Of a stretch of 23,148 nt of DNA, positions 7,091-13,241 are shown one piece after another. Origin of the DNA: Pseudomonadota bacterium (GTDB lineage Bacteria > Pseudomonadota > Gammaproteobacteria > Pseudomonadales > Oleiphilaceae); contig JAEZAA010000065.1 in NCBI GenBank assembly GCA_023430625.1, positions 1 through 23,148 of the forward strand, in the 5' to 3' direction. The position numbers and the translations under genes were made by a program. Position 1 is the first letter of the stretch. Each line of letters starts with the position of its first letter. The notes below the pieces were generated by a model. That model searched no databases. It was not told where the DNA came from and saw nothing but the letters and a program-made list of their open reading frames with translations.

Positions 7091-7118
7091 ATGTGAGGGC
7101 ACCGAAAACCAGTTCAAG
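7091..7118 (-). promoter_or_regulatory. RpoH (sigma32)-like promoter for hsp20
   Basis: On the minus strand CTTGAA (7118-7113) is a good sigma32 -35, and CCCTCACAT (7099-7091) resembles the CCCCAT-type -10, separated by 13 bases. An inverted repeat GTTCAA / TTGAAC (7112-7117 and 7126-7131) overlaps the -35. This fits the heat-shock role of the downstream gene. Confidence 0.5.
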
Positions 7119-7481
7119 AGGTTCTTTGAACGAAAATTGGCTTATCCACCACCACAGCTGATCAGCTGTTTCATTGCAATATCTGCAAAGCCCGCGCAGT
7201 TTCTACAGCCATCTGCGCTGTTCATCCAACGGTTTGCGTTGCCGCGCAAGCCAACGCGTCCTCTGCTGGTTAGCCACCCGTAACCCACGCCGCTGCTTTT
7301 CGGCGACTTTGTCGCCATGAGGCCGCATCCCGTCCGTCGTCGCCCGGAACGATCGGTCCAAGCTGGCACGGAGTCTGTTTAGCTAAGTCATGCCCATAGG
7401 GCGAACGATGAACAGGACGCTCCGTCAACAGGACGTGAAGGCGACGGAAACGGCATTACGCCGACAGGAATGAACGGGGGG
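7119..7481. other. Intergenic stretch without a convincing gene (hsp20 / EF-hand divergent region)
   Basis: No reading frame here has convincing family features or codon use. Visible structure: a perfect 16-bp palindrome ACAGCTGATCAGCTGT at 7154-7169, and the 9-mer AACAGGACG twice, at 7411-7419 and 7427-7435 (16-base period), just upstream of the EF-hand gene. A 41-codon, arginine-rich minus-strand frame (7203-7328) is open but unconvincing. The EF-hand gene promoter must lie in the right half, but I cannot pin it. Confidence 0.6.
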
Positions 7482-8042
7482 ATGATGATGAACAAGCTCA
7501 ATAAGACCTTGATGACAGCCGTATTGCTGGCGGTCGGTACCGGTTCCGGCTTTGCGGTGGCGGATGAGGGCAAGGAGAAGGATCCGCAGAAGATGTTCCA
7601 GAAACTGGATAAGGACGGTGATCGCAATCTCAGCCGTGCCGAGATCGAGCAGGGTAGCAAGGAGGGCAAGAAGGACAAGCTGCTGGAGTCGTTCACCGAG
7701 GTGGATCGGGATAGCGATGGCGTACTAAGCCAGAACGAGCTGGAACAGTGGAAGAGCGAGAAGAAGGATCGGCAGCAAACCAGCCAGCAAACCCGCACCG
7801 AGTCGTCCAGCCAGCAGCAAGCCGGCACCATGGGACAGCCTGATGACTCGAAGCAGCAGGCCGCGCAGCAACTGATCGAGGATCTGGATCAGGACAATGA
7901 CAGCAGCATCACCATGCAGGAGGCGGATCGCAATCAGGATCTGGTCGATGCTTTCAGCGACGTGGATGAGGACGCCGACGGCACCCTGAGTGCGGAGGAG
8001 CTGAGCAACTGGGACGGCCTGGAGGACGCCCAGCAGCAATAA
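7482..8042 (+). CDS. Exported four-EF-hand calcium-binding protein
   Basis: The product (186 residues from the first of three consecutive ATGs) has a signal peptide MNKLNKTLMTAVLLAVGTGSGFAVA, so it is exported, probably to the periplasm. Four EF-hand loops fit the D-x-D-x-D/S consensus with Glu at position 12: 43-54, 75-86, 136-147 and 162-173. They form two pairs, separated by a Gln/Ser/Thr-rich linker (about 98-130). Both pairs would be expected to bind Ca2+. The protein is very acidic apart from a Lys-rich stretch near 60-66. The start is ambiguous: ATGs at 7470, 7482, 7485 and 7488 share one frame; AGGA at 7466-7469 and a G run at 7476-7481 make 7482-7488 likeliest. I do not know its function; calcium sensing or storage is inference. 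Confidence 0.88.
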   Translation: MMMNKLNKTLMTAVLLAVGTGSGFAVADEGKEKDPQKMFQKLDKDGDRNLSRAEIEQGSKEGKKDKLLESFTEVDRDSDGVLSQNELEQWKSEKKDRQQTSQQTRTESSSQQQAGTMGQPDDSKQQAAQQLIEDLDQDNDSSITMQEADRNQDLVDAFSDVDEDADGTLSAEELSNWDGLEDAQQQ

Positions 8043-8082
8043 CCATCGGCGAGTGCCATAGACTGCTGGAGCGCGGTGACGC

Positions 8083-8619
8083 CTAGCCCAGGTCGCTAAG
8101 ATGCTTATCCTTAAGCTTCACATAGTTGGCGGCGGTATAGGTGAAAAACCCGCGCTCCTTCTCGCTCAGGGCGCGCACTTGGCGGGCAGGGGAGCCCGTG
8201 TAGAGATACCCGCTTGCCAGCCGCTTGCCGGGCGGCACCAGGCTGCCCGCGCCGATGATGACCTCCGACTCCACCACCACGCCGTCCATGAGAATCGCCC
8301 CCATGCCGACCAGGATGCGGTCGTGCAGGGTGCAGCCATGCAGAATGGCCTTGTGGCCCACCGTGACGTCGCTGCCCAGGATCAAGGGATAGCCGTCCGG
8401 GTTGTAGGGGCCGGCATGGGTGATGTGCAGCACAGAGCCGTCCTGGATACTGCAGCGGTCGCCGATCCGGATCCGATGCATGTCGGCCCGGATCACCGCC
8501 ATGGGCCAGACGGAGCAGTCGGCGCCCAGTTCCACATCGCCCAGCACCAACGCGGTGGGGTCGACAAAAACGCGCTCGCCCAGGGTGGGCGTGAGGCCTT
8601 GGTAGCTGCGGATATTCAC
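8083..8619 (-). CDS. Gamma-class carbonic anhydrase-like protein (YrdA/PaaY type)
   Basis: The 178-residue product is a left-handed beta-helix protein of the gamma-carbonic anhydrase family, built from hexapeptide repeats (GDVELGADCSVWPMAVIRAD, IGDRCSIQDGSVLH, LGSDVTVGHKAILHGCTL, VGMGAILMDGVVVESEVIIGAGSLVPPGKRLASGYLYTGSPARQVRAL). The metal-ligand histidines of the family are present: His in LHITHAGP and both in VGHKAILHG. A C-terminal helix follows. Many family members bind zinc but have little or no proven carbonic anhydrase activity. The start codon is GTG at 8619 with GAGGAG 7 bases upstream. It is divergent from prlC, an arrangement also known in Pseudomonas. Confidence 0.92.
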   Translation of the reverse strand: MNIRSYQGLTPTLGERVFVDPTALVLGDVELGADCSVWPMAVIRADMHRIRIGDRCSIQDGSVLHITHAGPYNPDGYPLILGSDVTVGHKAILHGCTLHDRILVGMGAILMDGVVVESEVIIGAGSLVPPGKRLASGYLYTGSPARQVRALSEKERGFFTYTAANYVKLKDKHLSDLG

Positions 8620-8722
8620 GTGGACGCTCCTCGATGTTCAGGGGCCGGGGTGGTTGGCCAAAACAGCAGGATAGCGAAGATCTTCGCGTCATGACCAGCA
8701 TCACAGTGGCGCGGGTGGTGGC

Positions 8723-8753
8723 TTGTTTTTCTGATTTTGGTTCCCATTATTAT
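8723..8753 (+). promoter_or_regulatory. Possible promoter for prlC
   Basis: TTGTTT at 8723-8728 and CATTAT at 8745-8750 (16-base spacing), or TATTAT at 8748-8753 (19-base spacing), lie in an AT-rich patch in the 211-base gap between the carbonic anhydrase-like gene and prlC. A small hairpin CCACC-ggtt-GGTGG (8777-8790) lies in the presumed leader. In Salmonella opdA is heat-shock regulated; I do not see a clear sigma32 site here. Confidence 0.35.
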
Positions 8754-8830
8754 GAAATATCGCTGTGCTCCCGAATCCACCGGTTGGTGGGAACATCGTT
8801 CACTTACATCCTTCGCTTAAGGTTGCCTAC

Positions 8831-10912
8831 ATGACCGAATCGCCGTCTTCGCACGATCTGCCGTCACAGGACCAAAACCCGCTGTTACAGGACGCGCTGC
8901 TGCCGCCCTTTAATGCCATCCGGCCTGAGCACGTGGTACCGGCCATTGACCGCATTTTGACGGAGAACCGGGCGCGCATCGCCGAGCTGGTGAAACAGGA
9001 GCACGCCAGCTGGGACAGTCTCGCCCAGCAGATGGACGATCTGGAAGACCGCCTGGGCAAGGCCTGGTCGCCGGTGAGCCATCTCAACAGCGTGATGAAC
9101 AGCGAAGCCCTGCGCCAGGCGTACAACGAGTGCCTGCCCAAGCTGTCGGAATACAGCACCGAGATCGGCCAGAACGCGGCCCTGTGTGATGCCTTCAAGC
9201 GGTTGGCGGCGAGCGATGAATACCGGCAACTGGACAAGGCGCGGCGCAAGTCCATCGACAACACCCTGCGGGATTTCCACCTGGCCGGTGTGGATCTGCC
9301 CGAGGACAAGAAAAAGCGCTACGCCGATCTGACGCAGCGCCTGTCGCAGCTGAGCAGCAAGTTCTCCGAGAACGTGCTGGATGCCACCCAGGCCTGGAGC
9401 AAGCAGATCGATGACGCGGGGGAGCTTGCCGGTCTGCCCGAAAGCGCCCTGGCTGCCGCCCGCCAGACCGCGACCCGTAAGGGGCTCGACGGCTATGTGC
9501 TGACCCTGGATTTCCCTTCCTATTACCCGGTCATGACCTATGGCGACAACCGTTCGCTGCGCCGGGAGATGTATGAGGCCTATGTGACCCGTGCTTCCGA
9601 ACTGGGGCCGAACGGCGGTCAGTTCGACAACACCGGCCTGATCGAGGAAATCCTCAAATTACGTTATGAGTTGGCGCAGGTGCTTGGCTTTGAGAGCTTT
9701 GCCGATTACTCGCTGGTGACCAAGATGGCCAAGAACCCGCAGGAAGTGCTGCAGTTTCTGCAGGAGCTGGCGGCCAAGTCGCTGCCGGTGGCCCGCCAGG
9801 AGTTCGAGGAACTGAAGGACTTCGCCCGCGAGCAGTATGGCCAGGACGAGCTGCAGGCCTGGGATGTGAGCTACTACAGCGAAAAGCTGCGCCAGCATCG
9901 CTATGCCATCTCCCAGGAAGAGCTGCGGCCCTGGTTCCCGGTGGATCAGGTCATCCGCGGCCTGTTCCAGGTGGCCGAGCGCCTGTTTGGGGTCGACATC
10001 GTGGCCTCCGACAAGGCGGAGCTCTGGCACCCGGATGCGCGTTATTACGAGGTCCGTCAGAACGGCGCGCCAATCGCCGCCTTCTACACCGATCTGTTTG
10101 CCCGCGAGAACAAGCGTGGCGGGGCCTGGATGGGTGATTGCCGGGTCCGCCGGCGGCTGGCCGACGATTCCGTGCAGTTACCGGTGGCCTATCTGGTATG
10201 TAACTTCAATCCGCCGCTGGGCGATCAGCCGGCCCTGCTGACCCACGATGAGGTGAACACCCTGTTCCACGAGTTTGGTCACGGCCTGCACCACATGCTG
10301 ACCCGAGTGGACTGCAGCCAGGTGTCCGGCATCAACGGTGTGCCCTGGGATGCGGTCGAATTGCCGAGCCAGTTCATGGAGAACTGGTGCTGGGCACCGG
10401 AAGCGATTGCCCTGATTTCGCGGCATTACCAGAGCGGCAAGCCGCTGCCCCAGGCCATGCTGGACAAGATGCTGGCGGCCAAGAACTTCCAGGCCGGCAT
10501 GCAGATGGTGCGTCAGCTGGAGTTTTCCCTGTTCGATTTCCGGCTCCACACCGAGTACCGTGCGGATCAGCCGGTCTCGGCCCAAGCGGTGCTGGACGAG
10601 GTGCGAAGCCAGCTGGCGGTGGTGCCGGCACCCTCGTTCAACCGGTTCCAGAACGGGTTCAGCCATATCTTCGCGGGCGGCTACGCGGCAGGCTATTACA
10701 GCTACAAATGGGCCGAGGTCCTGGCGGCGGATGCGTTCTCCCGTTTTGAAGAGGAGGGCATCTTCAACACCAGCACCGGCCAGGCATTCCGCCAGGCGAT
10801 TCTGGAACGTGGCGGCGCCGACGACCCCATGACCCTGTTCGTGGAATTCCGTGGCCGCGAACCCAGTGTCGACGCCTTGTTACGCCAATCAGGCATGCTC
10901 CAGGCCGCCTGA
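8831..10912 (+). CDS. prlC: Oligopeptidase A (M3 family zinc metallopeptidase)
   Basis: Oligopeptidase A is a cytoplasmic M3 endopeptidase that degrades short peptides, including cleaved signal peptides. The 693-residue length is typical. The zinc site is HEFGH: His480, Glu481, His484, in NTLFHEFGHGLHHML. Glu510 in GVPWDAVELPSQFMENW is the expected third ligand. The N-terminal half (LLPPFNAIRPEHVVPAID) and C-terminal YAAGYYSYKWAEVLAADAFSRFEEEG are characteristic. The frame is open from 8765, but the ATG at 8831 has AAGG 8 bases upstream and gives the family N-terminus. It is followed by the YheV-like gene on the same strand. Confidence 0.96.
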   Translation: MTESPSSHDLPSQDQNPLLQDALLPPFNAIRPEHVVPAIDRILTENRARIAELVKQEHASWDSLAQQMDDLEDRLGKAWSPVSHLNSVMNSEALRQAYNECLPKLSEYSTEIGQNAALCDAFKRLAASDEYRQLDKARRKSIDNTLRDFHLAGVDLPEDKKKRYADLTQRLSQLSSKFSENVLDATQAWSKQIDDAGELAGLPESALAAARQTATRKGLDGYVLTLDFPSYYPVMTYGDNRSLRREMYEAYVTRASELGPNGGQFDNTGLIEEILKLRYELAQVLGFESFADYSLVTKMAKNPQEVLQFLQELAAKSLPVARQEFEELKDFAREQYGQDELQAWDVSYYSEKLRQHRYAISQEELRPWFPVDQVIRGLFQVAERLFGVDIVASDKAELWHPDARYYEVRQNGAPIAAFYTDLFARENKRGGAWMGDCRVRRRLADDSVQLPVAYLVCNFNPPLGDQPALLTHDEVNTLFHEFGHGLHHMLTRVDCSQVSGINGVPWDAVELPSQFMENWCWAPEAIALISRHYQSGKPLPQAMLDKMLAAKNFQAGMQMVRQLEFSLFDFRLHTEYRADQPVSAQAVLDEVRSQLAVVPAPSFNRFQNGFSHIFAGGYAAGYYSYKWAEVLAADAFSRFEEEGIFNTSTGQAFRQAILERGGADDPMTLFVEFRGREPSVDALLRQSGMLQAA

Positions 10913-10928
10913 TTGCGGTATTCCTGAT

Positions 10929-10956
10929 CCAGGCCCGGCGGGTTCCACCGGCCTGG
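10929..10956. other. Stem-loop after prlC
   Basis: CCAGGCC (10929-10935) pairs with GGCCTGG (10950-10956), with partial inner pairing. There is no T run, so it is not a standard intrinsic terminator; read-through into the YheV-like gene is likely. Confidence 0.45.
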
Positions 10957-10963
10957 CCGAACC

Positions 10964-11009
10964 TGCGCATGGCCTGCGGCTTATGAATCTGCGCGTGGCC
11001 TGCGCCTTA
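10964..11009. repeat. Imperfect 20-bp direct repeat upstream of the YheV-like gene
   Basis: tgcgcatggcctgcggctta (10964-10983) is repeated as tgcgcgtggcctgcgcctta (10990-11009), 18 of 20 identical, with a 26-base period. It fills most of the space between prlC and the YheV-like gene and ends 13 bases before its start codon. Confidence 0.7.
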
Positions 11010-11022
11010 AAAAGTGGACAGT

Positions 11023-11265
11023 ATGCAAAAGAACCGTCGCTTTATTGCCGGAGCCGTGTGCCCCCGGTGCGGAATCATGGATCGCATCGTGACGTTCGAC
11101 AACGAGCAGGGACAGTTTCGCGCCTGCGTCAGCTGTGGCTTTGAAGAGCGGCTGGTGGACATGGAGGTGCAGGAACCCGAGACCCGCGTGACCCGGGAGC
11201 GCAAGCCGGAACCGCAGGCACAGCCCATCCGCTTCTTCCCGTCGCCCAAGAAGAAAACCGACTAG
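11023..11265 (+). CDS. YheV-like zinc ribbon protein (DUF2387 type)
   Basis: The 80-residue product begins MQKNRRFIAGAVCPRCG and has a four-cysteine zinc ribbon: Cys13/Cys16 (CPRC) and Cys35/Cys38 (CVSCG). A charged, proline-containing tail ends in PKKKTD. This is the layout of the YheV family of small gammaproteobacterial proteins, which have no established function. I use the ATG at 11023; a GTG at 11014 is an alternative, and neither has a strong ribosome binding site. It follows prlC on the same strand, as in Pseudomonas relatives. Its stop codon TAG shares the tetranucleotide CTAG with the stop of the opposing gene. Confidence 0.88.
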   Translation: MQKNRRFIAGAVCPRCGIMDRIVTFDNEQGQFRACVSCGFEERLVDMEVQEPETRVTRERKPEPQAQPIRFFPSPKKKTD

Positions 11266-11921
11266 GGCGTGGACGGAAAGTGCAGGTGGATCCCGTGGCG
11301 CGGCAGCAGTTGCGCCCAGCGCTCGCTCAACGCCTGCCAGTTCGGCCCATGCCGGGTGGCGATGTAGGGCGCCAGATCCAGGCTGTAGTATTCCGGCATT
11401 TCCACCAGTTCGCCCAGATGCCGTAGCGCGGCTTGATCCAGCTCGTTGGCATAGGGCTCGCCGATCAGGTGATGCACGATCAAGCCCGCTGGCGTCAGTT
11501 CCAACTTACAGGCGTCGTTGTTGCGCAGGCTGAGATTGTTCTCATAGAGCTCTTCAATCAGCCGATGGCATTGGTAGGCCCGGACCATCAAGCCGTCGAG
11601 ACCGGCGTGGCGCGTAATGGGCAGCGATGGCTGCAGGAAATAACTGCAGGCCTTCTGCAGGAACGGCATGAACAGAAATTCCAAACCGGCTTCCTGCGCG
11701 CTGGCGGCGACACAGGCCAGGGTGGCGGGCACCAGCTCGATGTACTCGGTGATGAAGGCCAGCAGGCGATGGTCCGCGGCGTCACCGTCCACCCAAATCA
11801 CGGGCGGCAGGTGCCGGACTTGCGTCGCCAGCGCCTGCTGCAGGTGGTTGGAGCGGTCTTCGGTGAGTTTGCCGTGGTTGATGATCTCGGTTACAACGTC
11901 GAGCCTCATCCGGATTCTCAT
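11262..11921 (-). CDS. Uncharacterised 219-residue protein
   Basis: I do not recognise this protein. It has no signal peptide or membrane segment and no cysteine motif; it looks like a mainly helical cytoplasmic protein. The middle contains PATLACVAASAQEAGLEFLFMPFLQKACSYFLQP and RHAGLDGLMVRAYQCHRLIEELYENNL; the C-terminal half contains GLIVHHLIGEPYANELDQAALRHLGELVEMPEYYSLDLAPYIATRHGPNW. Codon use and amino acid composition look like a real gene. The start is uncertain: ATG at 11921 or, four codons later, at 11909; neither has a strong ribosome binding site. Convergent with the YheV-like gene (4-base overlap). Upstream is an AT-rich 159-base gap with a hairpin, where its promoter should lie. 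Confidence 0.8.
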   Translation of the reverse strand: MRIRMRLDVVTEIINHGKLTEDRSNHLQQALATQVRHLPPVIWVDGDAADHRLLAFITEYIELVPATLACVAASAQEAGLEFLFMPFLQKACSYFLQPSLPITRHAGLDGLMVRAYQCHRLIEELYENNLSLRNNDACKLELTPAGLIVHHLIGEPYANELDQAALRHLGELVEMPEYYSLDLAPYIATRHGPNWQALSERWAQLLPRHGIHLHFPSTP

Positions 11922-11936
11922 ATGTGATCAAGGACC

Positions 11937-11960
11937 GGCGCCCGGTTGAGTACGGGCGCC
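11937..11960. other. GC-rich hairpin upstream of the uncharacterised gene
   Basis: GGCGCCCG (11937-11944) pairs perfectly with CGGGCGCC (11953-11960) around an 8-base loop. No T run follows on either strand. It lies 16 bases before the start of the 219-residue gene and 121 bases after the CusF-like gene, so it could be a leader element or a 3' end stabiliser. The rest of the gap (11961-12080) is AT-rich with a palindrome AGTAATTACT at 12033-12042. Confidence 0.5.
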
Positions 11961-12080
11961 ATTTCCCATCAGTGTAGATGAGGATGATTTTTTTACCCGG
12001 TCCAGTTTGTAATGCCGCATTAAAATTCTGTAAGTAATTACTCCTAGGCGGAACGAGATTTACCATTCCTCCGGGCGAGA

Positions 12081-12428
12081 TCACTCGGCCTGGATGGCAG
12101 TAATCACGAACTGGTTCTCCGCATCCTGAGCAAACTCAAACCGCACTTTCTGATCCGGCGCGAGTCCCTCCAGCAAGGCCTTATCGGCCACCAGGAAGGA
12201 CTTCACCATGGACGACCATTGCAGGCTGGGTACCGGGTCCACCGCCAGGGCGATCTGGTTGTGGGCGGGGATGATCTCACGGACCACGCCGGTGGCCTGG
12301 TAGCTCTGGGCGCCAAGCTCGGTGGCGGGCACCGGCATCGGTTGTTCGACTTCGTCCTGATTGCAGCCGGCCAACAGGAAGGCCACTGCCAGAGCGGGTG
12401 CGGCAAGCCATTGGGTTAACCTGGTCAT
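12081..12428 (-). CDS. CusF-like lipoprotein with incomplete copper site
   Basis: The 115-residue product has a lipoprotein signal peptide ending in LLAGC (lipidated Cys22), so it is membrane-anchored and faces the periplasm. Residues about 46-113 match the CusF fold: GVVREIIPAHNQIALAVDPVPSLQWSSMVKSFLV, then KVRFEFAQ and FVITAIQ. In E. coli CusF copper(I) is held by a His, a Trp-capped site and two Met (WPEMTM). Here Trp71 and Met74 remain, but the His position is Ala62/Val63 and the second Met is Lys76. It may bind metal weakly, another metal, or none. It follows the CDF transporter gene by 38 bases on the same strand, so the pair is probably one operon. GGGAGA lies 8 bases before the ATG. 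Confidence 0.82.
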   Translation of the reverse strand: MTRLTQWLAAPALAVAFLLAGCNQDEVEQPMPVPATELGAQSYQATGVVREIIPAHNQIALAVDPVPSLQWSSMVKSFLVADKALLEGLAPDQKVRFEFAQDAENQFVITAIQAE

Positions 12429-12466
12429 GGTGAATGTCTCCCTCGCCGATCGATTGTCGTTGTTCC

Positions 12467-13108
12467 CTAGTGGATGGCTGTCTGATCCGACACCTCGTGG
12501 CGCAGCTCCAGGCGCGCCTGGGAGGTTACCTGCCAGGCCGCGGACAGGGCCAGCACTGCCATGAAGGTTGCCACGGCCAGATCCGGCCAGGCACTGCCGG
12601 TTCCGAACACCCCGAGCGCTGCCAGCAGAACCGCCAGATTGCCGAGCGCGTCGTTGCGGGTGCAGAGCCAGACACTACGCATATTGCTATCACCTTCACG
12701 ATAAACATAAAGCAGGGCGGCCACCACCAGGTTGGCGACCAGCGCCAAGGTGCCCACCAGTCCCATGGTTGGTGCATCGGGTACGCCGCCTACGACGACA
12801 CGCCAGAGCGCGCCACTCAGCACCACGAAGGCAAACAGGGCCATGGATAACGCCTTGAGCAGGGACGCTTTCGCGCGCACCGCCAAGCTCAGGCCCAGAA
12901 CCCACAGACTGATGGCATAGTTGGCGGTGTCACCCAGAAAATCCAGGGAGTCCGCCAGCAAGGAAGCGGAACCGGCGAGAACCCCAGCAAAGATTTCCAC
13001 GGCAAACAGGGCGCCATTGATCAGTAGGGCGGCCCAGAGCACTCGGCGATAACGGCCGGGCAGGGCAGACGAGGATGGTTGAGATGGGGTGCAGCAATGG
13101 GATGCCAT
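12467..13108 (-). CDS. CDF-type cation transporter, short form
   Basis: The 213-residue product is a cation diffusion facilitator membrane domain without the usual C-terminal cytoplasmic domain; it resembles a known short subfamily rather than a truncation. About six membrane helices follow a Cys-containing N-terminus (MASHCC). The transport-site signature in helix 2 is SLLADSLDFLGDTANYAIS (Asp56 and Asp60, spaced as HxxxD/DxxxD); in helix 5 it is WLCTRNDALGN, with Cys in place of the common His, four residues before Asp. CDF proteins exchange Zn2+, Cd2+, Co2+ or other divalent ions for protons. The frame opens at 13165, but the ATG at 13108 has AGGAG 7 bases upstream. It is preceded by a MerR-type promoter and followed by the CusF-like gene. 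Confidence 0.9.
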   Translation of the reverse strand: MASHCCTPSQPSSSALPGRYRRVLWAALLINGALFAVEIFAGVLAGSASLLADSLDFLGDTANYAISLWVLGLSLAVRAKASLLKALSMALFAFVVLSGALWRVVVGGVPDAPTMGLVGTLALVANLVVAALLYVYREGDSNMRSVWLCTRNDALGNLAVLLAALGVFGTGSAWPDLAVATFMAVLALSAAWQVTSQARLELRHEVSDQTAIH

Positions 13109-13140
13109 GGTCGGCTCCTGTGTCGGTGGATGGTCAGGCC

Positions 13141-13172
13141 ATCCTAGAACCTCGGAGCAGGACACAGGTCAA
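13141..13172 (-). promoter_or_regulatory. MerR-family-type promoter for the CDF / CusF-like operon
   Basis: On the minus strand a -35 TTGACC (13172-13167) and a -10 TAGGAT (13146-13141) are separated by 20 bases, longer than the usual 17 and diagnostic of promoters untwisted by MerR-family activators. ACCT / AGGT half-sites lie near the two ends of the spacer. The start codon is 32 bases downstream of the -10. A hairpin GGATGG / CCATCC (13128-13144) overlaps the start region. No merR-type gene is in the window, so the regulator would act from elsewhere. Confidence 0.5.
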
Positions 13173-13241
13173 GCGCGCAGGCAAGTACCGGGCTTCGCCG
13201 GGTAGGCCGACGGCCCGACCCGTGCGCGACAATCCAGTTTT

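Noticed and set aside
7203..7328. Minus-strand 41-codon arginine/glutamine-rich reading frame (and the overlapping 75-codon frame 7142-7369) in the hsp20 / EF-hand spacer
   Set aside because: Third-position GC is only moderate, the ribosome binding site is weak, and no recognised family features are seen; chance open frames are expected in GC-rich DNA.
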